Source: Actinomycetes bacterium (GTDB taxonomy: Bacteria > Actinomycetota > Acidimicrobiia > Acidimicrobiales > GCA-2861595). From it: 47,612 nucleotides of DNA. A program made the translations under genes and the position numbers. The DNA lies in the NCBI GenBank assembly GCA_023264975.1, contig JAHFUS010000024.1, forward strand, positions 1 through 47,612. Reading direction: 5' to 3'. The notes below the pieces were generated by a model that saw only the letters and a list, made by a program, of their open reading frames with translations, was not told the origin of the DNA and made no database searches. Positions 17,579 through 26,111 of the stretch are shown piece by piece (within the stretch, counting starts at the first letter, position 1; each line of letters starts with the position of its first letter).

Positions 17579-18763
17579 ATGGTTGCAGCCGGCGGGGCGG
17601 GCGCACGGCGGGACGAGCGGCCGCTGCGGGTCCTGTGGCTGGTGAAGGGTCTCGGCATCGGAGGTGCGGAGCGGCTGCTGGTGGCTGCCGCCGGCGCCCA
17701 CGACCGGGCCGCGTTCGCCATCGAGGCAGCGTACGTCGTGCCGGCGAAAGCGCAGCTCGTGGGCGATCTCGAGGCGAAGGGCGTGGCGGTGACCTGCCTC
17801 GGTGGCGGGCGCCGGGGGGCGTGGGTGCCGAGGCTGCGGGCGCTGGTGGCATCGGGCCGCTTCGACGTGGTGCACGCCCACTCCCCCCTCGTGGCCGGTG
17901 TGGCCAGGCTGGCGACGAGGACGGTGCCGCTGCGCCGGCGGCCCCTCGTCGTCACAACCGAGCACAACGGCTGGTCGACCTTCGCCCTCCCGACCCGCCT
18001 CCTGAACGCCGTGACCGTCGCCCTCGACGACGCCACTATCGCCGTCTCCGAGGAGAGCCGGGCCTCGATGTGGTGGCCCCGTACCCGCCGGCGCACGGCC
18101 GTCGTGTCCCACGGCATCGACCTGGCCGAGGTTCGGGCGGCGGCCCGCCACGGCGGCGCCGTGCGCCGCGAGCTGGGCATCGGCGACGACGAGGTAGTGG
18201 CGGTCACGGTGGCCAACTACCGCGAGCAGAAGGCGTGGCCCGACCTGCTGGCGGCGGCCCGCACGGTGATCGACCGCGGCATCCCTGTCCGCTTCGTCAC
18301 CGTCGGCCAGGGGCCGCTAGAGGCGGAGATCACGGCCCTGCACGGGCGGCTCGGCCTGGGTGAGCGGGTGCTGCTGCTCGGCCGGCGCGACGACGTCCCC
18401 CGCATCCTGGCTGCCGCCGACCTGTTCGTCCTGGCGTCGACCTACGAGGGAAAGCCCCTGGCGGTGATGGAGGCGTTGGGCGCCGGCGTCCCCGTGGTGG
18501 CCACGGCGGTGGGCGGGACGATCGAGGCGGTCGATTCCGCCAACGGCGTGCTCGTGCCACCCAACCGGCCCGACCTCCTGGCCGACGCGGTGGCTCGCTT
18601 GGCGACCGACCCAGTGGAGCGGGCTCGCCTGGCCGCCGGCGCAGCTGCGTCGGGCGACACGTACGACGTCAGCGTGACGGTGCGGGTGGCCGAGGACCTC
18701 TATCGCCGGGTGGTGGCAGGCCGGCGGGTGGGCCGTCCTGAGCCCGACGCACCCGTCAAATGA
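17579..18763 (+). CDS. Glycosyltransferase family 4
   Basis: A 394-residue GT4 enzyme from ATG 17579. VLWLVKGLGIGGAERLLVAAA is the N-terminal loop. VTVANYREQKAWPDLLAAA and VTVGQGPLEAE belong to the donor domain, and STYEGKPLAVMEALGAGVPVVATAVGG is the EX7E region. Its stop overlaps an ATG at 18760 (ATGA) that is in frame with the PglF-like gene. Codon use and composition match the rest of the locus. Donor and acceptor cannot be assigned. Confidence 0.88.
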   Translation: MVAAGGAGARRDERPLRVLWLVKGLGIGGAERLLVAAAGAHDRAAFAIEAAYVVPAKAQLVGDLEAKGVAVTCLGGGRRGAWVPRLRALVASGRFDVVHAHSPLVAGVARLATRTVPLRRRPLVVTTEHNGWSTFALPTRLLNAVTVALDDATIAVSEESRASMWWPRTRRRTAVVSHGIDLAEVRAAARHGGAVRRELGIGDDEVVAVTVANYREQKAWPDLLAAARTVIDRGIPVRFVTVGQGPLEAEITALHGRLGLGERVLLLGRRDDVPRILAAADLFVLASTYEGKPLAVMEALGAGVPVVATAVGGTIEAVDSANGVLVPPNRPDLLADAVARLATDPVERARLAAGAAASGDTYDVSVTVRVAEDLYRRVVAGRRVGRPEPDAPVK

Positions 18764-18766
18764 CCG

Positions 18767-18796
18767 TTACCCGACCACGTAGAGTGGTGATACAGT
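18767..18796 (+). promoter_or_regulatory. Candidate promoter for the PglF-like gene
   Basis: TTACCC at 18767-18772 and TACAGT at 18791-18796 are separated by 18 nt. The -10 is good and is preceded by TGA (extended type); the -35 matches consensus at only three positions. Transcription would begin near 18803 and give a leader of about 140 nt that contains the 8-bp tandem repeats and a hairpin. Confidence 0.3.
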
Positions 18797-18834
18797 CGGA
18801 GGAGCGTTCGACCGATTACGAACAGAGGTCAGTC

Positions 18835-18882
18835 GATCGGACGTCCGGACGATCGGACGATCGGACGATCGGACGATCGGAG
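18835..18882 (+). repeat. Six tandem copies of the 8-mer GATCGGAC
   Basis: The array reads GATCGGAC, GTCCGGAC, then GATCGGAC three times, then GATCGGAG, so six units in 48 bp with one internal and one terminal variant. It lies in the leader between the upstream GT4 stop and the preferred start of the PglF-like gene. An 8-bp unit is not a multiple of three. Gain or loss of a unit would therefore shift any reading frame that begins at ATG 18760. Confidence 0.9.
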
Positions 18883-18908
18883 CACCGTGCGCTGGCGTAC
18901 CGGGTTAC

Positions 18909-18925
18909 GGTCTCCTCGGGAGACC
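18909..18925 (+). other. Perfect hairpin in the leader of the PglF-like gene
   Basis: GGTCTCC and GGAGACC pair in a 7-bp stem with a 3-nt TCG loop, ending 5 nt before the GGAGGG ribosome binding site at 18931. No T-run follows, so it is unlikely to be a terminator. It could affect ribosome access to the start. Confidence 0.5.
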
Positions 18926-18942
18926 TGGGCGGAGGGTTTCCT

Positions 18943-20847
18943 TTGACAAGACGGGGAGGTGACGTCGAGGTGCCTCGTTCGACGAGGTTCGCGCAGCGCG
19001 CGTCGCGCCTGCGCAGCGACGTGATCCTGGGCGTCTTCGATGCGCTGCTCCTCACCGCCGCCTTCGCCGCCGTGCTGGTCCTTCGCTTCGACGGCAAGGT
19101 CCCGTCGCACCACTGGAACGCCTTTTGGAGCTTCGTCCCCCTCGGCGTGGGCCTGAGCCTGGCCAGCAACTGGGTATGGGGACTCTACGGCCAGCTGTGG
19201 CGCCATGCGAGCATCCAGGAGGCCCGACGCCTGCTCATGGCCGGCGCCACCACCACGTCCGTGCTCGTGTTCCTCGAGGTCGGCGTCCGCCGCAGCGTGC
19301 CCTACTCGGTGGTCACCCTCGGCGTAGGCCTGGGCATCTTCCTCATGGGCGCCCTGCGCTTCCAGTCCCGCCTGTTCTCCTTCCAGCGCCGCTCCGCCGA
19401 CCAGGACGGGCTCAAGGTCGTCGTGATCGGTGCAGGCGACGCCGGCGCCGCCCTGGTGCGGGAGATGCTGCGCAGCCCCCGGGCCGGGCTCGTGCCCGTC
19501 GCCGTGCTCGACGAGGACCCCCGCCGTCACGGCCGCTCGTTCATGGGCCTGCGCATCGAGGGCGGCATCGCCGACCTGCCCCGGGTCGCCCGACGCCACG
19601 CCGCCCACCAGGCCGTGCTGGCCATGAGCTCGATCGATCAGCCGCTCGTGCGCCAGGCGGCGGCCGCCGCCGAGACGGCCGGCGTGGCGCTGCGCATCGT
19701 GCCCGGTATGTCGTCCACGGTAGGGACCCGGGTCTCCATCAGCGATGTGCGCGACCTGCGCATCGAGGACCTTCTCGGGCGCAAGCAGGTCGTCACCGAC
19801 CTCGACGGCGTCCGCCGTCTGCTCGAGGGCAAGCGCGTCCTCGTCACCGGCGCCGGCGGCTCGATCGGCTCCGAGATCTCCCGCCAGGTCGCGGCCTGCG
19901 ACCCGGCGTCGCTCGTGCTGGTCGACCACGACGAGACCCACCTCTACGACGCGGCCAACTCGGTGCACCACACCAACGTGCAGGTGCTGGCCGACATCCG
20001 CGACCGCGAGCTGATGCTCCACGTGTTCGCCACCCACCGGCCCGAGGTCGTGTTCCACGCCGCCGCCCACAAGCATGTGCCGCTACTCGAGGACCACCCG
20101 TGCGAGGCTGCCCTCACCAACGTGGTGGGCACGGCCAACGTGCTCGAGGCGGCCGAGCTGGTGCATGTCGAGCGCCTCGTGTTCATCTCAACGGACAAGG
20201 CCGTCGTGCCGTCGAGCGTGATGGGCGCCTCCAAGCGCCTGGGCGAGCAGCTCGTGCTCGGCCAGGCGCCCGAGGGCACCCGCTACTGCGCCGTGCGCTT
20301 CGGCAACGTGCTGGGTAGCCGGGGCAGCGTGGTTCCCACATTCATGCGCCAGATCGCCGCCGGTGGCCCGGTCACCGTCACCGACCCGGCCATGACCCGC
20401 TTCTTCATGAGCATCGAAGAGGCGGTGCAATTGGTGCTCCAGTCGGCCGCGCTGGCCGAGGGCGGCGAGCTGTTCATGCTCGACATGGGCGAGTCCGTGC
20501 GTATCCTCGACCTGGCCGAGCGCATGATCCGCCTCTCCGGTCGCGAGGTGGGCAGGGACATCGAGATCAAGGTCACCGGCGTGCGTCCGGGCGAGAAGCT
20601 GGTCGAGGAGCTGCGGGACTGCGAGGAGCAGACCTTCGCAACGATCCACCCCTCGATCATGCGGGTGCAGCCGCTGCCCACGCCGAGCGCCCTCCTGCGC
20701 ATGGGCATGGTGCAACTGGAGGCGTTCGCCTCGGGCCGGCGTCCCGAGGAGGTCCGCACCCTCCTGTTCGCGCTGGCCGAGGCACGGGTACCGCAGGACA
20801 CGCAGGAGCAGATCGCCACGGCGGAGGCAAAGGCCTTGCGCCCGTGA
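18943..20847 (+). CDS. Membrane-bound nucleotide-sugar 4,6-dehydratase (PglF/CapD family)
   Basis: A 634-residue protein with the CapD/PglF layout. Residues 25-155 hold four hydrophobic helices, and a first Rossmann domain starts near 160 (VVVIGAGDAGAALV). The catalytic extended-SDR domain starts near 296 (VLVTGAGGSIGSEI). FISTDKAV near 415 and VMGASKR near 425 supply the catalytic STDK and the Met that replaces Tyr in this family. It converts UDP-GlcNAc-type substrates to the 4-keto-6-deoxy sugar. TTG 18943 is favoured by GGAGGG 6 nt upstream. ATG 18760, overlapping the previous stop, is open too but would translate through the 8-bp repeats. The next gene is a DegT aminotransferase, the usual next enzyme. 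Confidence 0.9.
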   Translation: MTRRGGDVEVPRSTRFAQRASRLRSDVILGVFDALLLTAAFAAVLVLRFDGKVPSHHWNAFWSFVPLGVGLSLASNWVWGLYGQLWRHASIQEARRLLMAGATTTSVLVFLEVGVRRSVPYSVVTLGVGLGIFLMGALRFQSRLFSFQRRSADQDGLKVVVIGAGDAGAALVREMLRSPRAGLVPVAVLDEDPRRHGRSFMGLRIEGGIADLPRVARRHAAHQAVLAMSSIDQPLVRQAAAAAETAGVALRIVPGMSSTVGTRVSISDVRDLRIEDLLGRKQVVTDLDGVRRLLEGKRVLVTGAGGSIGSEISRQVAACDPASLVLVDHDETHLYDAANSVHHTNVQVLADIRDRELMLHVFATHRPEVVFHAAAHKHVPLLEDHPCEAALTNVVGTANVLEAAELVHVERLVFISTDKAVVPSSVMGASKRLGEQLVLGQAPEGTRYCAVRFGNVLGSRGSVVPTFMRQIAAGGPVTVTDPAMTRFFMSIEEAVQLVLQSAALAEGGELFMLDMGESVRILDLAERMIRLSGREVGRDIEIKVTGVRPGEKLVEELRDCEEQTFATIHPSIMRVQPLPTPSALLRMGMVQLEAFASGRRPEEVRTLLFALAEARVPQDTQEQIATAEAKALRP

Positions 20848-20863
20848 CAGAGCCCACCGGCTC

Positions 20864-22039
20864 GTGAGTTCCCCGCCCGCGGTCCTGGGCGGGCCGAAAG
20901 CGTTCCCGGACGGTCTGCCCCTCGTCCGGCCGTACGTCCCCGGGATCCCCGCCCTCACCTCCCGCCTGCAGTCGATCCTCGACAGCGGCCATCTCACCAA
21001 CGGGCCCACCGTGGCCGCGTTGGAGGCGCGCGTGGCCGACCTGGTCGGCGTGGCGCACGCCGTCGGCGTGGCCAGCTGCACGTCGGGGCTCATGCTCGTG
21101 CTCCAGGCCCTCGGTGCCACCGGCCGGGTGGTGCTGCCCAGCTTCACCTTCTCAGCCAGCGCCCACGCCGTGGTGTGGGCGGGCGGCTCGCCCGACTTCG
21201 CCGAGGTGGACCCGGCCACGTGCACCCTCGACCCGGCCGACGCGGCGCCGCTGGTGGAGGGCGCGTCGGCCATGACGGCGACCCACGTCTACGGCACGCC
21301 GTGCCGCACCGACGAGCTGCAGGCGCTGGCGGACGGCACCGGCATTCCGCTCGTCTACGACGCCGCCCACGCCCTCGGCAGCAAGCGGGCAGGCGTGCCG
21401 ATCGGCGGGTTCGGCGCGGCCGAGGTGTTCAGCCTCAGCCCGACGAAGGTCGTGGTGGCGGGCGAGGGCGGGCTGGTCACCACCGACGACGCCGGCTTGG
21501 CCGAAGCGTGCCGGATGGGGCGTGACTACGGCAACCCGGGCGACTACGACTGCCGCTTCCCGGGCCTGAACGCACGCATGTCCGAGCTGCATGCAGCGGT
21601 GGCTCTGGCATCGCTCGACGGACTCGACGAGCGCATCGCCCACCGCGGCGCGCTGGTGGCCCGCTTCGGCGCCGGTGTAGCCGGCGTGGCCGGCCTTTCC
21701 CTGGCCGCCGTGGCGGAGGGCGACACGTCGACCTACAAGGACCTCACGGTCATCGTCGACCCCGAGGGGTTCGGCCTCGGTGCCGCGCAGCTGGCCCGGG
21801 CCCTGAAGGCGGAGGGCATCGACTCCCGCCGCTACTACCACCCGCCCATCCACATGCAGAAGGCCTATGCGTCCCGCTGGCCGGAGCGGCGGCCCCTCCC
21901 CGTCACCGAGGAGCTGTCCACAAGGGTCCTCAGCGTCCCCCTGTGGTCGCACATGACCGATGACCAGATCAGTGGCGTGGCCGACGCCGTCGCCCGCATC
22001 CACGCCCACGCAGCGGCCGTCAGCCTTGCCCTCACCTGA
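20864..22039 (+). CDS. DegT/DnrJ/EryC1/StrS sugar aminotransferase (PglE-like)
   Basis: A 391-residue PLP-dependent aminotransferase. The N-terminal GHLTNGPTVAALEARVADL and SCTSGLMLVLQAL are typical. VYDAAHALG (Asp166, His169) binds the PLP ring, and Lys195 in SLSPTKVVVAGEGG forms the internal aldimine. RYYHPPIHMQ near the C-terminus is also conserved. It should aminate the 4-keto sugar made by the upstream dehydratase, with glutamate as donor. GTG 20864 is 17 nt after the dehydratase stop; the Shine-Dalgarno is weak, so coupling is likely. The PglE role is inferred from the PglF neighbour, since DegT enzymes vary in sugar and position. Confidence 0.9.
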   Translation: MSSPPAVLGGPKAFPDGLPLVRPYVPGIPALTSRLQSILDSGHLTNGPTVAALEARVADLVGVAHAVGVASCTSGLMLVLQALGATGRVVLPSFTFSASAHAVVWAGGSPDFAEVDPATCTLDPADAAPLVEGASAMTATHVYGTPCRTDELQALADGTGIPLVYDAAHALGSKRAGVPIGGFGAAEVFSLSPTKVVVAGEGGLVTTDDAGLAEACRMGRDYGNPGDYDCRFPGLNARMSELHAAVALASLDGLDERIAHRGALVARFGAGVAGVAGLSLAAVAEGDTSTYKDLTVIVDPEGFGLGAAQLARALKAEGIDSRRYYHPPIHMQKAYASRWPERRPLPVTEELSTRVLSVPLWSHMTDDQISGVADAVARIHAHAAAVSLALT

Positions 22040-22203
22040 CCGGGCGCACGGGCGGAACGGGGCCCGGGCGCTACGATTGGAGGAGCAACGGGCTCATATC
22101 CGACGTGTCCGATGCCGAACCTGCTTGTGGAGGATGTTGCAGGTGACCAGCGCCGGGATGAGCCGCCCGAGTTTCGCCGCAGTCGCCCAAGCCGGAGACG
22201 TCG
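22040..22203 (+). promoter_or_regulatory. Leader region of the Wzc-like gene with a hairpin and small overlapping ORFs
   Basis: TACGAT at 22072-22077 is a possible -10, giving a leader of about 120 nt. ACCTGC (22119-22124) and GCAGGT (22139-22144) can pair in a 6-bp stem. Two short frames with GGAGG nearby (GTG 22127, 34 residues; ATG 22134, 27 residues) run over the start of the kinase gene and could be coupling leaders, but nothing proves translation. The Wzc-like ATG at 22204 has GGAG 5-6 nt upstream. Confidence 0.3.
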
Positions 22204-23997
22204 ATGGAGCCAATTGAGTACGCCAGGCTGATCCGCCGCCGATGGCGGATCCTCGCCGCCTGCTGCCTGGTGTCGGCCGTCGTGGTTTGGGTTCTCACCC
22301 CGTCGTCCCCCGCCAAGACGGCGCCGCAGTTCGTGGGCGAGCACACCCTCATCCGCGACGGCGAGACCGCGGCCACACCGGCCGCCCTCGCCACGGTGGC
22401 GCTGTTCGTGCGCACCGGCGAGGTTCCGGCCCGCGTGGCCAAGCGGATCGGCTTCGACCGCGACCCGCAGCTCCTGGCCCGAAGCGTCGAGGCCGAGCCC
22501 GACGAGCAGATCGGCACCCTCACCATCAAGGCCACCGCCGGCGGGCGCCAAGCCGCAAGTGACCTGGCCAACGCCTTCGCCGAAGAGACGCTGGCCGTCC
22601 TCGGGGAGAAGGCCCAGGCGACGCTCGACAAGGTGAACACCGATCTGACCGCCCGCGTCACCAGGCGGCGGGCCACCATCGACGACCTGGAGCGCCAGAG
22701 CGCAGCGGCGCGGGCAGCCGGCCGGTCGCCCGAACTGATCGATGCGCAGCGCGACGCCGAGCTCCGGCTCTACGGCACCGACCTCGAGCTTCAGCAGAAG
22801 CAGGCCGACGTTCCCCCGCCGACCTCGGGCTTCACCACCCTCGAGGCGTCCACGCCGGAACTGGCCAACCCCCGCAGCGCCGGCCTCGGTGTGCCGGCCG
22901 GCCGGCCGGGCCGTACCGCCGCCGCCGCCCTGCTCGGGCTCATGCTCGGCGCCGTCGTGGCCCTGGTGGTCGAGCGGGTCGACCCCCGCATCACGCTGCG
23001 GGCGGGCGCGGAGCGGGCCTTCAAGCTGCCCGTCATCGCCGAGGTCCCGTTCTCGCGGGGCCGCCGGTTCGACGTGCTCACCGCCACCAACCCGTCGTCG
23101 GCCGTGGCCGAGGCCTACAGGGCGGTGCGCTCAGCCCTCCTGCTCATCCCCGGCAACGTGCTCGGCCGGTTAGGCGACGTCCCCGCCGAGCCCGCCGCCC
23201 CCACCACCAGCGTGGTGGCGGTGCCGAGCATCCTCGGCACCGGTGGCAACGGCCACCACGCCATGCAGTCCAACGCCGTCGGCCGGCGGGGGCCGGGCGA
23301 ACCGCAGGTCGTCCTGGTCACGTCGGCCGCGCCGGCAGAGGGCAAGACGGCCACGGCGGCCAACCTGGCGGCCAGCTTCGCCGAGACGGGCCGCTCCGTC
23401 CTGGTGCTCAGCTGCGACTTCCGGCGCCCCTCGATCCACGAGCACCTCGGCGTGCGCCAGGCGTGGGGCCTCACCGATGTGCTGCAAGGCGGCCGGGACG
23501 CGCCCAAGCTGGCCGATGTGGTGAAGGACTCGATCATCCCGGGTGTACGCATCGCAACCAACGGCTCCCCCCTCGACAGCTACGGCGAGGTCGCCGCACG
23601 CGGCCGCGGGCTGGTGGGCGAGGCACGGGCGCTGGCCGACATCGTGGTGATCGACACCGCCCCGATCCTCGTCGCCCACGAGGCCACCGAACTCATCCCG
23701 GCGGCCGACACGGTGATCGTGGTGTGCCGCAGCGGGCAGACCTCCAAGGAGGACGCCGGCCGCACGCGCGAGATGCTCACCCGCCTGAGGGCATCGGTGG
23801 CCGGCGTGGTGCTGGTGGGCGCGCCGGAGAGCGACACCGGCTACTCGACCTACTACTACGAGAACCAGTCCCGTCAGGACCGGCGGAGCGTCGGCGCGTG
23901 GCTTCTCGGCCGCCGGCCGCCGCCGCCGCCTCCGCCGGTGGAGACCCGGCCCGACGACGTCCTCCCCAAGCCCGACAGGAAGCGGGCCGTCACCTGA
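22204..23997 (+). CDS. Wzc-like polysaccharide co-polymerase with BY-kinase domain
   Basis: A 597-residue protein. Residues 16-31 and about 238-259 are membrane helices flanking a Wzz-type region (22204-22980) with a predicted coiled coil at about 140-200. The cytoplasmic ATPase has Walker A SAAPAEGKTA near 378, Walker A' VLVLSCDFRRPS near 400 and Walker B VVIDTAPIL near 480. The C-terminal tyrosine cluster TGYSTYYYENQ near 545-555 fits autophosphorylation. The family sets polymer length and activates polymerase-dependent export. A Pro-rich tail with PPPPPPP follows. It lies 20 nt before the polytopic protein at 24018, a likely functional partner. Confidence 0.87.
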   Translation: MEPIEYARLIRRRWRILAACCLVSAVVVWVLTPSSPAKTAPQFVGEHTLIRDGETAATPAALATVALFVRTGEVPARVAKRIGFDRDPQLLARSVEAEPDEQIGTLTIKATAGGRQAASDLANAFAEETLAVLGEKAQATLDKVNTDLTARVTRRRATIDDLERQSAAARAAGRSPELIDAQRDAELRLYGTDLELQQKQADVPPPTSGFTTLEASTPELANPRSAGLGVPAGRPGRTAAAALLGLMLGAVVALVVERVDPRITLRAGAERAFKLPVIAEVPFSRGRRFDVLTATNPSSAVAEAYRAVRSALLLIPGNVLGRLGDVPAEPAAPTTSVVAVPSILGTGGNGHHAMQSNAVGRRGPGEPQVVLVTSAAPAEGKTATAANLAASFAETGRSVLVLSCDFRRPSIHEHLGVRQAWGLTDVLQGGRDAPKLADVVKDSIIPGVRIATNGSPLDSYGEVAARGRGLVGEARALADIVVIDTAPILVAHEATELIPAADTVIVVCRSGQTSKEDAGRTREMLTRLRASVAGVVLVGAPESDTGYSTYYYENQSRQDRRSVGAWLLGRRPPPPPPPVETRPDDVLPKPDRKRAVT

Positions 23998-24017
23998 ACG
24001 GGGCGCACCGCACGAGC

Positions 24018-25430
24018 GTGACGTCCCGGACCAGCACCCTCCGGCCGTACGGGGTCACCGTCCCCGCCATCGGCGCCGTCGCCCTCTACATGGCCTTCCT
24101 GGCGTGGGCCGTCGAGCACAGTGCGTACGACACGTGGGGGGGCGTGCTGGTGGGCACCGCCCTGCTCCTCGGCAGCCTGCCCGTCGTGCTGCACCTGGCC
24201 AAACGGGAGCCGGACCCCCGGGTCGCCAGGCTCCTACCCTGGGCCCTTGGCCTGAAGCTCGGCGCGTCGCTCATCCGCCTGCTCATCACCTTCGCCGTCT
24301 ACGATGGCGTGGCCGACGCCAACACGTACCACACCGCCGGCCACCTGCTGGCGCCCATGTACCGGCGGGGCGACTTCTCGGCCGACATCGGGCCTCTCGT
24401 CGGCACCGGGTTCATGAAGGTGTTCACCGGGTTGGTGTACGCCGTCATCGGGTCGACCCGCCTGGGCGGCTTCGTGGTGTTCTCCTGGATCGGCTTCTGG
24501 GGCCTCTACCTGTTCTACCGGGCCTTCTGCCTGGCATGCCCCGAGGGCGACCGCTGGCGATACGCCTGCCTCGTGTTCCTGCTCCCTTCGTTGCTCTTCT
24601 GGCCGTCGAGCATCGGCAAGGAGGCGTGGATGACTCTCTCCCTCGGCGTGGCCACCTACGGCGCGGCCAAGATCCTCACCCGCACGCGGGGCGGCTTCGT
24701 CACCCTCGCCCTCGGCGTGGCCGGCACCGTGGCGGTGCGGCCCCACGTGGGCGTCATCCTCATGGTGAGCCTGCTGCCCGCCTACCTCTTCCGCCGGCCG
24801 CCGGCCGGGGGCTCCATCCTCGGGCCCGTGGCCAAGATCGGCGGCATCCTGCTGCTGGGCGTCATCCTGGCCGTCGTCGTCGGCGAGGCGTCGGAGCTGT
24901 TCGGCGTGAAGGACCACTTCGACGCCGAGGCCGTGTCGGCCCTGCGCCAGCGGGCCAACGCCCAGACGTCGGTGGCCGGGTCGTCGTTCGGCAACGGCAC
25001 CACCGACTTCTCGCCATCGGCCTTCCCGGGCGCGCTCATGTCGGTGCTGTTCCGGCCCTTCCCGTGGGAGGCGGGCAACCCGCTGGCGTTCATCGCCTCA
25101 CTCGAGGGCACGTTCCTGCTCGGGATGATGGTGGTCTGTCGCGGGCGGATCGTCGGCGCGCTCCGTTCGGTCCTGCACACGCCGTTCGTGGTGCTCTGCC
25201 TCGTGTACTCCGTGCTGTTCGTCTATGGCTTCTCGAGCTTTGCCAACTTCGGCGTGCTGACGAGGCAGCGGGTGCAGGTGTTCCCGTTCGCGCTCGTTCT
25301 CCTGGCGCTGCCCACCTACCGGCCGGCGCAGGGCGGGTGGCGCGATTTGTTCCTCCGTCCGTACGACGAGGTGCGACCAGCCGACCGGACCCGGGGCGAG
25401 GACGACGAACCGGCCTGGCTCCCGCTGTAG
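24018..25430 (+). CDS. Polytopic membrane protein, candidate polysaccharide polymerase
   Basis: A 470-residue protein with about ten hydrophobic segments. It has no name I can assign firmly. A loop with DGVADANTYH (residues 96-105), the FWPSSIGKEAW segment (194-204) and RPH (241-243) are the kind of polar motifs in membrane loops seen in EpsG/Wzy-like polymerases and GT-C enzymes. Start GTG 24018, 20 nt after the Wzc-like gene; the larger open frame reads into that gene in another phase. Context supports a polymerase: Wzc-type proteins work with Wzy, and no other Wzy candidate is seen. A GT-C sugar transferase is the main alternative. The C-terminus is cytosolic and acidic (EDDEP). Confidence 0.6.
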   Translation: MTSRTSTLRPYGVTVPAIGAVALYMAFLAWAVEHSAYDTWGGVLVGTALLLGSLPVVLHLAKREPDPRVARLLPWALGLKLGASLIRLLITFAVYDGVADANTYHTAGHLLAPMYRRGDFSADIGPLVGTGFMKVFTGLVYAVIGSTRLGGFVVFSWIGFWGLYLFYRAFCLACPEGDRWRYACLVFLLPSLLFWPSSIGKEAWMTLSLGVATYGAAKILTRTRGGFVTLALGVAGTVAVRPHVGVILMVSLLPAYLFRRPPAGGSILGPVAKIGGILLLGVILAVVVGEASELFGVKDHFDAEAVSALRQRANAQTSVAGSSFGNGTTDFSPSAFPGALMSVLFRPFPWEAGNPLAFIASLEGTFLLGMMVVCRGRIVGALRSVLHTPFVVLCLVYSVLFVYGFSSFANFGVLTRQRVQVFPFALVLLALPTYRPAQGGWRDLFLRPYDEVRPADRTRGEDDEPAWLPL

Positions 25431-25463
25431 GGCGACGACGAGCGGGTCAGGATGGTCGCCGAA

Positions 25464-25511
25464 TGTGGCGGAATCAGAGCTTTTGCCACACTCAGTACAA
25501 GTCGGTAAGGT
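25464..25511 (+). promoter_or_regulatory. Promoter with overlapping inverted repeat before the first Tat protein
   Basis: TTGCCA (25483-25488) and TAAGGT (25506-25511) are spaced exactly 17 nt, a good housekeeping-sigma promoter. TGTGGC (25464-25469) and GCCACA (25485-25490) form an inverted repeat that overlaps the -35, as an operator would. The 12-mer GCCACACTCAGT also occurs, with 10 of 12 matches, ahead of the second Tat gene. The leader to GTG 25590 is about 70 nt and includes two ATGCATGC-like palindromes. Confidence 0.5.
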
Positions 25512-25589
25512 GGACCGGGCAGGGTGCATGCACGGCCTGATGCCAGCACGGCCGGATGCATGCGCGGCGACGAACCGGGGAGGCGAGGG

Positions 25590-26111
25590 GTGGACGCACA
25601 AGGCGCGGCAGGACTGTCCAGGCGTGACGTGCTCAAGCGGTCGGCGGTCGTGGGTGGCCTGGTCTGGATCGCTCCCACGATCCTCGCCGGGCCGGCCGGC
25701 GCCAGCGTCGTCACCTGCCCGGCCAACCGCCGGTATGCCATCAAGCACGGCTCGCCGAACACGGGCTGCGAGGTGCCGGGCACGAACCCCGGCGGAACCG
25801 GCAACTGCGCCGCCCAGGCTGGGTTCACCGAATTCCAGAGCGGCTGCTGCCTCGAGCCGACCCTGGTGAGGTTCGTCGCGAGCGCCGACGGAACGACCCA
25901 CACCTACACGTTGGCGGCGGGTGTCGGCTTCTCGCAGGGCTTCGCGAAATGTGGGAACGACTGCCATCGGCACGAGGAACCGCACAACGAGTTCGTCATC
26001 GAGGACCGGGACTCGGTCACCGGCATCACGACGGTCGTCATGACGTGCTCGAGCCTGTCGCACTCCGAGCTCGTCGTGTGCCTCGACGGGTCCAACCTGC
26101 CGGTCTGCTGA
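25590..26111 (+). CDS. Tat-exported cysteine-rich protein 1, unknown function
   Basis: A 173-residue secreted protein of no family I recognise. GTG 25590 is fixed by GGGGAGG 6 nt upstream; the frame is open to 25524 but without such a site. Residues 10-38 form a twin-arginine signal (SRRDVLKRSAVVGGLVW, then AGPAGA) with cleavage near residue 38. The mature part has ten Cys (including CC and a C-terminal Cys), an even number suited to disulfides, and a His/Glu cluster CHRHEEPH. Its signal is almost the same as that of the protein at 27445. Its stop lies inside the HprK-like gene at 26078, which suggests coupled translation and a shared job. Confidence 0.8.
   Translation: MDAQGAAGLSRRDVLKRSAVVGGLVWIAPTILAGPAGASVVTCPANRRYAIKHGSPNTGCEVPGTNPGGTGNCAAQAGFTEFQSGCCLEPTLVRFVASADGTTHTYTLAAGVGFSQGFAKCGNDCHRHEEPHNEFVIEDRDSVTGITTVVMTCSSLSHSELVVCLDGSNLPVC

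Noticed and set aside
18760-18942. ATG 18760 as the start of the PglF-like gene
   Set aside because: Possible by ATGA overlap, but it would translate through 8-bp tandem repeats and a hairpin, and would add 61 residues not typical of the family. Kept only as an alternative.
18943-18948. TTGACA as a -35 box
   Set aside because: No -10 lies 16-18 nt downstream. The TTG is better explained as a start codon 6 nt after GGAGGG.
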